Source: Balanoglossus misakiensis
Taxonomy: Eukaryota; Hemichordata
Length of the DNA stretch: 64,000 nt
NCBI GenBank assembly: GCA_040954595.2
Contig: CM082583.2
Coordinates: forward strand, 9,672,001-9,736,000
Direction of reading: 5' to 3'
The notes below the pieces were generated by a model. It did no database searches and was not told the DNA's origin. It worked only from the letters and a program-made list of their open reading frames with translations. A program made the position numbers and the translations under genes. Positions 52,463-64,000 of the stretch are shown here, piece by piece; the first letter of the stretch is position 1; the number at the start of each line of letters is the position of its first letter.

Positions 52463-55400
52463 CAGACGTGCAACTTTTCGCATAAAAGGTTGTGTTTCCT
52501 TGACCGCCATTATATCAGTTCTTTAGAACTGCACGTTTTTAGCCTATGCTCTCAGTATTAATTGGAAGTTTTTTTATCGTCTACAGAGGCACCCACGCTC
52601 GATGGAAATAATCTATTTATTTACTCAGGTTGGGTCCTATGCAAATAGATCCCCTCTTGACAATTACGGAAACTTCTATCATTTATACTAGTATGTATGT
52701 ATTGTTAGCCGAAGGACTAATTCTTTCATCACAATGTTTTCGCCATTTGGAGACTGTGGAGCCGGGGGATAGATTCGTGCGGTTGTATACGGAAAGGTCT
52801 TGAAAAAGATGCATTCATGTAAGTTTTGCTATTGAATGCAAGACATGTTTCTAAAGGGCAAACCGTGATTACCGTAATAGTCACAAAAAACGCTGTCACG
52901 CCGGAGTTTGAAAATGAAAACAGTTAACGCCGTGGATATTGATTACGTGACGCAGGTATACTATTGCGTATAGTAGTTTCGCAATAAGAGGAGCGGGTCT
53001 CCCGGTTTAATAGGATGTGCTGTCTGCGCTCGCACTGAGCCATAGTAACTTCTGCTCACATATCGCGCATAAAAAAGACTTTCAATTGCGTATAAGTAGC
53101 GCATCATTTACGTGAGTTCATTTGCATCCCGGTGGGAATAGAGTTAACGAGTCACGTGAAAGGGAGACGATTTCTAGGTCTTCGTAATCGACCCTTTTAC
53201 ATACCGGCCGTTCCAGGCCTGTTTCTTTCCTACATTTGAGGGCTCTTGCGCAGAAAACAATGTCTTGTTTCCGCCTAGGCGACGTGGCATCCGCCAAACG
53301 GCGGGCGGTGGCGAGACGCCACGAAATCTAGAGGGAACTTGCTTGATTTACTCTCACTCTCACCAAAAAAGTGAAATTTTGATCTACCTCCAGCGAGGTT
53401 GGAAACAAATGATCCCGGTGTGCTGACGATTCGGGACGTCAGTGGGGCGAAGCGATATAGCAATGATCAAAATCAATGACGCATGCGTTGCATCGAGACA
53501 AGAAATGATTGGACAACAGTGGCCATACATCAATTTAATGGCAATCGTCTTTCATCCATCATGGTTGTAAACAATGGGTTTTAGCAGTTGCCTTTCAGTG
53601 TATGCAACATTTCAATGTAACATTTTGATGATAGGCAGTATATTACCCCATGATGTGTTAGGATATGCCATTTCTTGAACTCTAACAATTGTGCTGATAA
53701 GGCCCATGTGACATCTGCAACTACGATACCCATAATTCTCTCAGCAAGACAGCAGGTGCGCTGAATAAAAGAATGACGTGGTCTGAGCATGTGCAGAAGT
53801 CAACCTGTCCAATTGGATGTGTGCATGACGAATATGGTCATTAGTGCTTGTTGTACCCTAAAACGAGTGGGTCTTGGTTCATCTGCTTTAAGAATTTGTT
53901 TTAGATTTTTGAACGTCACCACTTCCATCTACTTTATTAATATCATTCATTTTACACCTATCCACATTTTTTTTAATTTAGAAGAAACTTATCACCTGTC
54001 TGTCTGTCTGTCTTTCTGTCTGGGTGATACGCGGAGACGTTAGTGTGAAAACTCGAAGACTGCACTACACAGCGAAATTTATAACTGGGTAGACGTGACA
54101 TTAATGACAAGCGTATGTTCCAATTTGATTTGATGTCTTAAAACGAACCAATTACACCCATTTCTTTGTGTGACGCACTTTATTTTATTCCCATATTCAT
54201 AAGACGGCGAATAATCCTGTACATTCACATCCCGGCTTAGCTTTTACTCGTTTTATGGAGGGATACACTACAGATAAGCTAAACAGCCGTATTCTTTATT
54301 ATAAAGATGGTCCGGTGCAAAATATTATTGATAAGATTTCCGAGATGGTTTCTGCCGCAAGGTTAAAACCATGATAAGCTTAATCTGCGTAAATACATGT
54401 GTATAATATGTCCGCTATTCGTCGCCTTGGGGGACCTTGGTTGTGTGTTACCGGAGTGAATTAATTTCGTGCACGAGTCGCCCTGTTGATTCCATTTCGA
54501 TTAAGTCAATCAAAGCGTGTTTAGTTTTGAATTATCTGCGTTTTGAACCTACTTTACAATGCTCGATAGCCCCCTTCGGTTCATCATCGTGCGAAATCTA
54601 AGTTAGCTGGTGAATCATTTACAGAACTCAATTCGTGCGCGTCGCTCTCAACCAGAATAAATATCTAGATTTACAATTGTCTGACTCCATGATCATTACT
54701 GTGGTTCATATTGGGAGTGCCGGGGGGAAAAGTACTAGTCGGTTATTTTTTTATGATTGCATTAGCCTCTTTTATGTCTGTTAGCCACATGTTCGTTAAA
54801 TCTTCTCGGTGGATTAATTTTGTCAGGTTTCAAACGAAAACCGGGCACTGCATCGGCCTCGCAGAAATGTTAATCGTATCCCCACGGTCACCTAACGTCA
54901 GCTGTAATGATATAGAACCACCAGTTAACACTTCAAAGGACATGGCGCCGATCGACTGACTCAACGATGGGACTTGTTACGATTCTGTCAGCCAGCTAGC
55001 TGTTCTTATAGTCGCCTCGTCTCTGCCTCAGTCGAGCGCGTCCGAGCATGTCCGAAAATGTGACTGAAATTGCGATGAATAAAAACATATTTTTGTCTTC
55101 TCATTCAGAAGCGACACAGGTCACTTTTGAATTTTACGAATCCGAATTTCATCTCAGGCTACATGTATGTATATTCAAAATTTCAGTATGCGTGGCAACA
55201 TATTACGTAATCAAAATTATTGTTCGCTGGTTTTGATAAGAGACGGACTACTCAGGTAACCAATCATCATGTTCAAATACTTCTATAACGATTTAATGGC
55301 TCGATTAAAGTTTTATGCATCTATGGGAACATGGCATTTCAGAAGAAATAACAAGTAATGGGATAATATACTCGCAGCTGCGGCAGACACCATGAATTCA

Positions 55401-56020
55401 GAGATGTGCCATTAATATATCATATATAATTGTGACATGCACACGGATGCCACATATTTTGACTTAGGGCATTCCACTATGGGTAGAATGCATGCGTGGT
55501 TCACGACGTCCAGTGACATAAACTCTGTAAGCAGCAATCCCTAAATGCCGTATCCCGTATTGAGTATAAAGTGATAATGGCATCCATGCTGGTTCATGGA
55601 CAGTGAGGAACCAGTGCGATGTTCCAGATTTGTAAAAGTAGGCTATTGGTGTCAAGTAAATGTACCCTAATCTAGCTATTATCCGCCCCCGTGATCCGCT
55701 AAAAAAGTGGAACTGCCATTGCTATGATGAAACATATTACAGTTGAGTATTTCCTATTTTAATAAAAAGTCGCGTGAGTATTCACTGCCTTTATCCGAAT
55801 TTTGAACACGTACGGCATTGGAAAAGCCTCCTTAATCATACGATTACACCCATTTATAGTTCACAGGTCACCGTGATACACAAAGTGTGATGCAAAGCCC
55901 GTAATCGAGGTAGAGTGGCGATATTAATTTTCATATCCGCTGTGAAATACAAAACAATCTCATCGTGGCGGCCATTTTGTTCAAGACTTCAATCGCCCGT
56001 CCCCACCGACATTTAAACCG

Positions 56021-56536
56021 ATGGCAGTCAAAGTATACGCACCGTCATTTTTAGTTGGCCGAAATGAACCGTCTTCCAACGTATCCTTAATTAATGGTAA
56101 TGGTATGCTAGAAGCAGTCGTCATAACTGTGATGACAGTAATCATTTGTCAATTCTTTTATCAGATTTCGAGATTCCCCGTCACCCCATTAGCCTTTGTA
56201 CTTTACGATAGGCTATATGTACTGGCAGCAGCAAATTTAATTACTGAGTATAGGTACACAATGAGCTTCATTCAATCCGAGCTTGGCGTTAATGAAGGGA
56301 TCGATACTGTGAAGGCATGTAGACTGGGCGATCAAGAGATAAGAATAATTATGTCTCAGTTTTCCTCATGGCAGCGACATTTTTTTGAAATACAGTTCTA
56401 CGTGCATCACTGGGTAACCACCAATTTGAGATTTCATCATCATAAGGAGAAATTTGCCGACTTTATGGTCATTTTTACTGAAGGGCACTGTTGGTATAGC
56501 GGAATATGTACCACCCATCATGAGACAAGAACGTGA
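56021..56536 (+). CDS. Unrecognised 171-codon open frame
   Basis: This ATG-initiated frame has one strongly hydrophobic segment (about residues 30-52), otherwise without motifs, and ends in a His-rich tail. It lies in the receptor 2 intron on the same strand. A ggcggccattttg word (YY1-like) lies about 50 bp upstream. It is about the longest frame chance would produce in this much DNA, so it may mean nothing. Confidence 0.12.
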   Translation: MAVKVYAPSFLVGRNEPSSNVSLINGNGMLEAVVITVMTVIICQFFYQISRFPVTPLAFVLYDRLYVLAAANLITEYRYTMSFIQSELGVNEGIDTVKACRLGDQEIRIIMSQFSSWQRHFFEIQFYVHHWVTTNLRFHHHKEKFADFMVIFTEGHCWYSGICTTHHETRT

Positions 56537-57463
56537 CTACTCCCATCAATATAATAATTACAGGAAGAATATCAGATAACCATTTCTACAAGTGGAATCG
56601 AGAGCAAATTATTGGCACTTTGAGGGCTGAGTAGAATGTTGTGCTGGAAATGACGCAAGTAGACTATACCAAAACCTTCGCATAAATTGCTTTCTGGTAA
56701 AATGTCCTTATTAGGGATTTGATATCAAAATATCAGTGACGCAACAGCGTAACATAATTGTGGTATTCTAGCTGGTGTTATTTAATATGAACCGAAGCCC
56801 TGTCGTCATCAGCGTAGAATTACAACTAGGCAAAATATTCCGATGCTATACTAAACGAGCCCGTTCGAGATTTACAATGTAAGTAGTTGGAATGTGTTTG
56901 AGTACATCGTCAATGGAGCCGCCTGGTGAAAACTGAATGCGGTTAATAACGTGAAAGCCCTGGCACAATACTTGGTAGTATAGAGGTAAATTCTTATGAA
57001 AAAAACTCATATAGATGATATTAATTTGAAAGGTCCCGTCATGTGAATTTCAGAGAGAGAAAAAGATGACTTTTGGCCTTCGAAGGAAAATTTCACGAGA
57101 AGGCGGTAAATTTTTCTCTCGTGAAAATGAATGATACCCCGATATTTTATCAGAAAAATGATGGCATTTCCCTGTGTATATTTTTATGCAAATATATGTA
57201 TCTGTTAAATCAGAGATGACTCAATTTTGACAGCTGGGGAAATTTAATCGAAATTTGACAACCCAAAGGAAGCCATTTTCCTGAGCAAAATATCACAGCT
57301 ACTAATTTCCGCCTCGTCTTCGGAAGATGGTCTCATTATATGTCAATGTAGTTTGTTTTGCTCATAAATTGAATGCTTAGAAACGCATCTTATGATTTTT
57401 GCGTGCTGTGAGTGTAATAGTGACAGCGGCACCATGAAAAGGCGTCCTTTACCATAGAAAGGG

Positions 57464-57514
<51 letters not shown>

Positions 57515-57625
57515 ATGTATGTATGTATGTATGTATGTATGTATGTATGTATGTATGTATGTATGTATGTATGTATGTATGTATGTATGTATGTATGTAT
57601 GTATGTATGTATGTATGTATGTATG

Positions 57626-57655
<30 letters not shown>
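57464..57655. repeat. Compound microsatellite (TGTC)n then (GTAT)n
   Basis: About 12 TGTC units run to about 57513 and pass directly into about 35 GTAT units ending 57655. The long IHTY/CMYV peptide frames over it on both strands are repeat artefacts. Confidence 0.98.
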
Positions 57656-57656
<1 letters not shown>

Positions 57657-58621
57657 CGTGCATTGTTTCCAAATGTGACGAGTATCATTCGCATGTTTTA
57701 TTCCTTCGTTGTGCGTCAACTCTGAGATAACTACAATCAGTTGTATCTCTGATCCTGTCACGAATTTTTCAGCGAATCCGCTCGAACCGTCACGGATCTC
57801 CACGAAAGGTGCCATCGGGGATAATATGTTATAAATAAGTAATTCCCTAACTACAAATCCGTGCTTTCATTCGTGAATTACCCAGCGCAGGAGCCCATTC
57901 ACCAGTGCTACTCATCACAGTGGACATATATCTTTCTGTCGAAAACATACGCCAGTCATGAAATATTAATTCAAACTGCTTAGATTACCAAGGTTAATAG
58001 CGTTCTCGCTTTAAAACTTCTTGCGCCCACCGTCCCCCATTCACGCCTAATTGTCTTCTTGCGTTATCGTGTCTATCAGGGCAATCCTTTTCACGAGAGG
58101 CCGGGTCTTCTCAAGCCATTGCGTCAGACATTGGTTGAAAAGCTTCCTTTGAATAGGAGTGGAGCGTTCGCGAAATACTTCCAGGTGGACAGCGAAGTGA
58201 TCTTCATGCCCGCAATGGCGTTCTGACCACCGACAGCTCCTGTGTCGGTCATTATCTCTATACATACGGGCAACCCTCCTTGCGCCCGGCAGGATTCATT
58301 CATTTCACGCTTCAATGTACACTTTTGTATTATAGTAAGTCGATTTCTTAAATTCCTATTACAGCCAACAGTAACTGTTACGGCGACGTAATCTCCTAAT
58401 GGAATTGTGGCATACTTGGCTTGTAAATGTTCATTTCGACGGAACATAAAAACCACCATTTATGTCGTACGCTTTCATTATGCATATACGCACTGCAGCT
58501 GCGATAAACCCGATCTGGAAAATTACTTTCGTATACATTTTATGGGTTTTTGTGCTTACCGTGGCGTTGTTTGTGTTTCTGGAATGACTTTTAAGACCAA
58601 CTATTAAAGCGTTGGTTTGGG

Positions 58622-58654
58622 TCACAATCTATGACTGATTTGCACAGATTGTGA
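58622..58654. repeat. Short hairpin, 9-bp stem and 15-nt loop
   Basis: tcacaatct (58622-58630) pairs with agattgtga (58646-58654). No poly-T or gene end is beside it; function unknown. Confidence 0.5.
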
Positions 58655-59017
58655 GCTTACCAATATCACATAAATATTGTGAAACAATACAATTTCAGGC
58701 GGAGAAAAAAAGGGGGAGGGTCACTGGGAACGGCAGCCATGATGCTACTTTTGTGATAGAATGTCGTCTGCGTTGGTTACAAACCTTATGGTCATATCAC
58801 AACAGGTAACCTCACGACGTGCAATTATTCAGAATCCTTAACACCGGCACCAGTCCCAGTTTGGCCCAAAATACTCGTATTGCGAACCTTCCAACATAAA
58901 CCGGAACTTCAACTTTGAAACTATTGTGGTCTCTGGTACTATACGCGAAAAAAACAGAAGAGAGCGACATCTGCCCTTTATACTGACTGCGTGTGCTCAG
59001 AAAGAAAATTAACTCAC

Positions 59018-59085
59018 GTTTTCGTTCTTCCAGCGACGCCACAAACCACGGCATGTGCCTCTTCGCCAATTCCGACGCTACATGT
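59018..59085 (-). other. Exon-like 68-bp segment
   Basis: On the minus strand, tttgtctgtatcag precedes 68 bp of about 54% GC, followed by GTGAGT. Two of three frames are open; one reads HVASELAKRHMPWFV. The boundaries and composition resemble a real internal exon of an unknown antisense gene within the receptor 2 intron, but one short segment proves little. Confidence 0.2.
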
Positions 59086-60057
59086 CTGATACAGACAAAT
59101 TTCAAGGTCCGTTAGACCAAGTGCCATCAAATTTGTGCGTGGTAGTTTCCACGCTAAACAGATGGTAGACTTGGCATGCAAATTATAACTCATTTACATG
59201 TTTAGGGACTGTTCGGTGCATGATGGGATTCATTGCGCTATTATACGTTGATCATGTATTGACTTGCTATTATGTAAGTTCATACATTGTTCCCCGTAAG
59301 ACAATATCTAATAGGTCGATAGTCCTGTTCGAAGCGCAAGACTGCAGTGGTTTCGTAAGGTGGCTTTTGATTGGTCAGTTTCTTTAAGTATCTCTTCAAA
59401 CAGGCGTACAGCAGGTGCACGAATGCTGTAAACTACGTCATCATCATCATTGAACTCTTATCAAACCAAAATTAAGATGCTGAATAATCATGTAAATAAA
59501 AGCCTACTGAGAAAGGACAGACCTTGAAATCCTAACGACGGCAAAAATCATTAATTCCCATTCTCTATTTCCATAGCATAATATTTGGTCGTGAGGTTCT
59601 AGCCTCATTTCGAGATCAAAATATGACACGTTACACGTTACATCCATCACGGATGAGGGAAACCTTTTTCAATCCCGGTTACCAAGGCCACCTTCACCGC
59701 ATGCTTGCCCCTCATGGCATTTTCAATTTCCGCCATTACACCACGCAGCCACTGCATGCGGTTACTTTTTTTTCGGTCACGACGGCTCTCAGATGCACTT
59801 ACGTGCGTCTGAGCGGTGTCTGACGAGCCGCTCATAAACACACCGGCGACGTTGTGTGAAATCCCCGTCACCGCTGTGATGAAGTTGACGTCATGTTATC
59901 AGGGAGTAAACAACACGTCTGGTATAGCTGCGGCGCGTGCAATCTCAAAAATAGATTTAGTATTCCCGCCAGGGTAGTAAAGTCCGTCATTAGGTTTCAC
60001 ACATAATGGGTAAAAAACAGTGATACAGTCAATTATCGATAAACACTTCGATGTTGC

Positions 60058-60270
60058 TCACTGTAACATCTGACCTTTGTTGGAGCCTGCGCACTCGATG
60101 TGTACAGTGCATAGTTTGCACGTGAAGTTGTGCGCTGGCGTGATGCTGTTTTGTACCACATGAATGCAAACTACACATTTGGCCCCTACACGAATCACTT
60201 CAGTATTGTCCAAATGATCCGCCGGCCCACTACCTACTGACGACTGCTCGCTAAAACCAACGCCATACAT
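60058..60270 (-). CDS. Candidate exon encoding a Cys/His-rich zinc-binding module
   Basis: This minus-strand frame of 70 codons has the ligand-like spacing H-x12-C-x2-C-x15-C-x2-C-x2-H-x2-C, centred on KCVVC and FTCKLCTVHIEC. Spacing of this sort occurs in C1 domains and in the C-terminal cross-brace finger of piggyBac-type transposases, though the second half is two residues short of either. A weak donor (GTCAGA) follows position 60075. It could be a decayed transposase tail or an exon of an unknown gene; I do not assign a function. Confidence 0.25.
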   Translation of the reverse strand: MYGVGFSEQSSVGSGPADHLDNTEVIRVGAKCVVCIHVVQNSITPAHNFTCKLCTVHIECAGSNKGQMLQ

Positions 60271-62280
60271 TACAGCTGACTATAGAACCAACCTTTGCTA
60301 TTTTTGCAACAGAAAATTAAATAGCTGTACGTGTGGCTTAGACGGTTAACAATCTGAATAAAATATGAAACTTTTACGATTTATTCAGTGGATCAGGTGT
60401 TGGTATCTGGAGAAAATTTGAACAAAATCGCCTGGATTAAAAATTAATGACGCATTTCATATCTTTCTACATTCGCGGCGATGTGGCTGAATGACGCTGT
60501 AGACTGGCCTTCGTGTTTCTTTAGTTTTGTTCCAACCTTTAGTTAACCTACCACCATGTACTGATAATGCTCGTACCACGCATGAGCACACTTTTTTTAC
60601 TGCACGGCCATACCCATGCAAGTGTCTCCTTTCGACAACATTTGACCTCAGTATTGATTGGAATATATTATGAATGATTGCTTGTCATCTAGTATGTTCA
60701 TCAGGGGAGCAGCTGTTTTGGCATGATCGATGCGTGAGGAAGACTTGGACTGATTTGATCAGATCTATCCATGCACGGTGCGTCATTTTGTAAGACTGTT
60801 ATGACAATGTTCAGGTTCTTGGAAATCTGGGCTCAGTTTGCAAGTGAAAGTAATCTCGCACTGGTACTCCGTGTAATCGGGCTTGGAAATGAAAATTTGA
60901 GTTTGTCTTGCGGTTTATTACACCGATAGGTCATTAGCTGGTTGCCGAGTGACCACTAACAGAGCTTATGGTGTTATTAGATGGCAATTTTGAGAAATCA
61001 AGAGTAAAGTTGGATGATCTTTTGTGAAATTATAATACACATACGCACCGCTGTTGGCGCTATGAGCATTATAACGACAGGGGTGCGGTTTACAAAGAGG
61101 TTTATGAAAAGCAAATAGTACGTGACTCTTGAGCGGGCATTCGCAAGGCCTCACCTTTTCTTTGTTTGCGCGGAATTTCACGCTATTCTGACCTGTGTGT
61201 ACAGATGACCCGTACAAACCACTTCTGTAAATATGTAGAGGGTGCTGTGTGTTAAAAAAACTCTGATGAGGAAATGTGCTTTGGGTGTTAAGTAGTGCAA
61301 GGTGACCATTTTGATTCTGAAGGCCGCACAGAATAAAAGAGTGATTTCCTGTAGACGAATGGGCCATTATTTAACCCCGTGGATGCGTCGCGAGAAACAC
61401 AACATTCAGGAACGCCTTGAGTGATGTACCTGCTCGTTTAATCATGCCCCCAGAAGGTTACAAACATGGATTTTGTCAAATGCTCGAGTATAACAGAAGG
61501 TTCACTACCAGTGCATGGACAGAGAATATTTGCCATGAAGAACCCTTGGCAGTAGTCTGCAATGTTTGAACATGGGAAAGGGAGACGAATGATTTTGTAG
61601 TTCCTTAAAACTCATTATCTGCACCAATAATTATTCTACGTATTCCGTGGTATTCGACCCAATCTCTTACTATTAATCATATGCATATATGCTAATTCCA
61701 CATAACTGAATAAGACTTAGGGTTTTGGTCATTTTAATCGCGCAAATACCCGGAAAGGCATATTTGACAAAATAATGAAAAGTGAATGGGCTGTCAAGGG
61801 CGGTTATGCATTTATCAATCAGAGGAATTTGTAATCTAAATGTAAATGTTTTAGCCTTTCGGCTCTTTCGATAAATTGATTCCAGAATTGACAAAAGTTC
61901 GTTATGTACATCGTCATCCAGTTTCGCTTGTCGTTGGTCGCGACTTTTTTCCTTTTTATCGAATTAATGCTACGATATACCTCTGACCTCGTATTCGGTG
62001 ATGTAATTCCCCTGTAGTTGAAAACCTGCTTGGGAGCTGTTGTATGAGTCTATATAATGATTGGGCTGTGTGATTAAACTGTCCTTGAAGTACCCGGTAA
62101 GCATTATAATGACACCCTTCGAGGCTCATTACAAACAAACTCTCATCTCCAATCGGTGTTCATTTTTGAAATGTTCTCTTATGCACGTGTTTGTCGATAG
62201 CGAACACGTGCTTATAGTACAACATACATCTTAGTTTTCAAACGTATTATTGGTCTTTATATTTTAATTTGTTAAGCTAC

Positions 62281-62320
62281 ATACATACATACATGCATAC
62301 ACACACATACATACACACAT
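62281..62320. repeat. Impure (CATA)n/(CA)n microsatellite
   Basis: A short stretch of catacatacatacatg and cacacacatac words. Confidence 0.9.
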
Positions 62321-63799
62321 ATCACGAAATGCAATATATGCCAATTGATATTCTAAACTGCATGTGACATTTACAATGATACATGTAATAAATTAATGTG
62401 ATTGGTTCCTAAAAAGCTTCTCTTTATAAAATTCCGGTGGAAAATTAAAAGGGCATCAGAATAACTCATTACTCGTCTGAAATTGATTGCATCAATTCGA
62501 AAACTGTCCTTCCCGACGGCAGACAACCAGCATCGGATGATTTATAATACATTTAAAAAATGTCACCATTTCCAAAATGTCAACTTGCAAACTCGCAATT
62601 CTTCGTGGCCCTAGGCATAAACCCTGTTCGATGATTTGAAAAGGGGCAGGTATAATCAGGTCAGGTCAACCCTTCATAACTCCATTAGTACACTTCAAAC
62701 AGTGGCTTTCCTGTTGCAGATACGCAAATTGGTCAATTATTAAGGACGTTACGGTTACACGAGTCAGTCGATGAATATACTAGGGCCAGTGGTTGCTTGC
62801 TGTCACTGCTCTGGTATCTGCCTGGTATCAGCCAATGACGGTTTACCTTCTCACAAAAATCATTCATCTTCTCACGGCTAAACCAAAGTCAGTTATTAAC
62901 GGGAATATTTTTTTGTAAAATCAAAACAAGTCAACCGTACAACGATGGAATAGTTCTTTCCTCTCAGAGCCAGAATAGTTGATCAGTGATGACGTGATGA
63001 AATAACGTTCTCTGTGTTACCAAAAAACACAGCAGCCTTGATTTGAATTGAATTGACATTTATCAATGGACCTTTGGCCCAAACCAGGAGACACAGCTGC
63101 AGACTGTGACCCATAATCTCATGTACCAGAGACTGCGCAGATAATAAAATAAATCTCCCAGGACGAGATTGCATATTACAACGCAACGGTGAACCTTTCG
63201 CCACAGCATGCAACATTAACGACCGCATTTTGCGATATTTCAGATTTACTGAACGATCACATCTACGTAAACACTATTTCCCCCGAACCATTTCCATTAT
63301 GATTTTGCCAAAACGCCTCGCTTGAATTATTTGTATTTCAAAGTGCACGTATTTATTGAAGGGAGAATGTACGATTTTCCTTAATGTCCAACAAATTGGT
63401 TGCATTTACACCTTTCAGCAGATAATTTTGTGACATTCGCTAAAATTTATGTCTGACGATGTAGTTTAGTAAATTTCCAACTCGTGGCAATTTCGTCATT
63501 GATTGGGTATTTTACGTTAAACGGGCAGGATTTCCGCAAAATCGACGATGGCCTGCGGCTGCGAAGTTACATGAATAATTCCAAGTGATATTTCAAGGCA
63601 GACTCATCTCACAACACGCGATCAGTGTTCAAACCGCGTGAATAACCAGAAGTACAGTGCCAGAAAGTATTCTTGTTAGTTTTTAAATCTCTTTCTCTCA
63701 GTCCATCTGATATCTTTGAAAGTCACCTACGACGAGCAAATCAATTATATGCTTATTTTTTCTTATTCCATTACTTTTACTTTTGACATGGTTATCTAG

Positions 63800-63935
63800 G
63801 CGTCCCTTCAAGCTACGTGCGGTACCCTGACGGCACTGACGGTGGATCGTTGCTACGTTCTGACCAACCCACTGAAATCGATCGTTTCTAGAACAACCTG
63901 GAGGGTCATCGTGGTAAACTGCAGTATATGGATAG
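63800..63935 (+). CDS. Neuropeptide GPCR exon 2 (TM3 to start of TM4), continuing the gene at 50706
   Basis: This 136-nt exon lies between ...TTATCTAG and GTACGT. Joined in phase 0 after codon 118, it gives residues 119-163 plus one base (phase 1 exit). It reads SLQATCGTLTALTVDRCYV, then NPLKS and SRTTWR. It covers TM3 with the D-R of the DRY-type motif (as DRC), intracellular loop 2 and the start of TM4 with its Trp (SIWI). The QATC-TLTA-VDR-YV-PL pattern is characteristic of kisspeptin receptor (GPR54)-type and related receptors, which makes that the nearest family by eye. The remaining exons (TM4-TM7) lie beyond the window. Confidence 0.86.
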
Positions 63936-64000
63936 GTACGTCTGTCTGCTTGTCAGTCTGTCAATCGACAAATAAGATAATAAGATTAAAACTCGGTGAC
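63936..64000 (+). other. Start of receptor 2 intron 2
   Basis: This begins with the GTACGT donor and contains short TGTC-type words. Only 65 bp are in view. Confidence 0.7.

Larger units (their letters stand above)
51060..63799 (+). other. Intron 1 of receptor 2 (12,740 bp)
   Basis: The intron is bounded by GTGAGT (51060) and ...GTTATCTAG (ending 63799). Its content is mostly unremarkable AT-leaning DNA, with a microsatellite and a few exon-like stretches listed separately. No second copy of receptor exon 2 is seen inside, supporting this pairing. Confidence 0.75.

Noticed and set aside
57343-57815. IHTY- and CMYV-repeat protein frames on both strands
   Set aside because: They are translations of the tetranucleotide microsatellite.
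60966-61367. 133-codon minus-strand frame
   Set aside because: No hydrophobic or domain pattern; compatible with chance.

Overview
This window looks like nuclear DNA from a marine invertebrate animal. The coding sequence is split by GT-AG introns, intergenic DNA is long and AT-leaning, and simple-sequence repeats are plentiful. The only securely recognisable genes encode class A peptide GPCRs of the kisspeptin-receptor (GPR54)/galanin/allatostatin-A type. Expanded sets of such receptors are known from amphioxus, hemichordates and echinoderms, so an invertebrate deuterostome is my best guess. That is inference; I cannot name the species.

Layout. (1) 1-13555 is one head-to-tail satellite array of an 87-bp monomer, about 155 copies, cut off by the window start. 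(2) 13556-13655 is a 100-N assembly gap. (3) 15132-15461 (minus) is the first coding exon of receptor gene 1 (N-terminus, TM1, TM2, start of TM3). Its next exon is not visible before the gap, so the intron, or a break in the gene, runs into or past the satellite. (4) 15462-33601 has no gene I can support; its landmark is a perfect inverted repeat with 191-bp arms and a 46-nt loop at 20036-20463. (5) 33602-36231 is a compact mosaic of duplicated blocks. On the minus strand it carries well-formed splice sites, a two-exon 59-codon reading frame ending at an AATAAA signal, and tandem repeats that themselves carry AATAAA. I read it as a candidate spliced transcript with duplicated exon modules. (6) 36232-50672 shows only minor repeats. 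(7) 50706-51059 (plus) is the first coding exon of receptor gene 2. After a 12,740-bp intron, exon 2 follows at 63800-63935 (plus); the gene continues past the window end. Inside that intron are three weak exon-like stretches, one an unrecognised 171-codon frame and two with zinc-ligand-like cysteine pairs or splice signals, and a (GTCT)n/(GTAT)n microsatellite.

How the parts relate. The two receptor genes point away from each other, about 35 kb apart, and both first coding exons end after the same Gln-Tyr pair at the start of TM3, in phase 0. They are best read as diverged duplicates. Receptor 2 keeps Asp at position 2.50; receptor 1 has Ser there. Both should act at the plasma membrane as neuropeptide receptors, but ligands cannot be inferred from these fragments.
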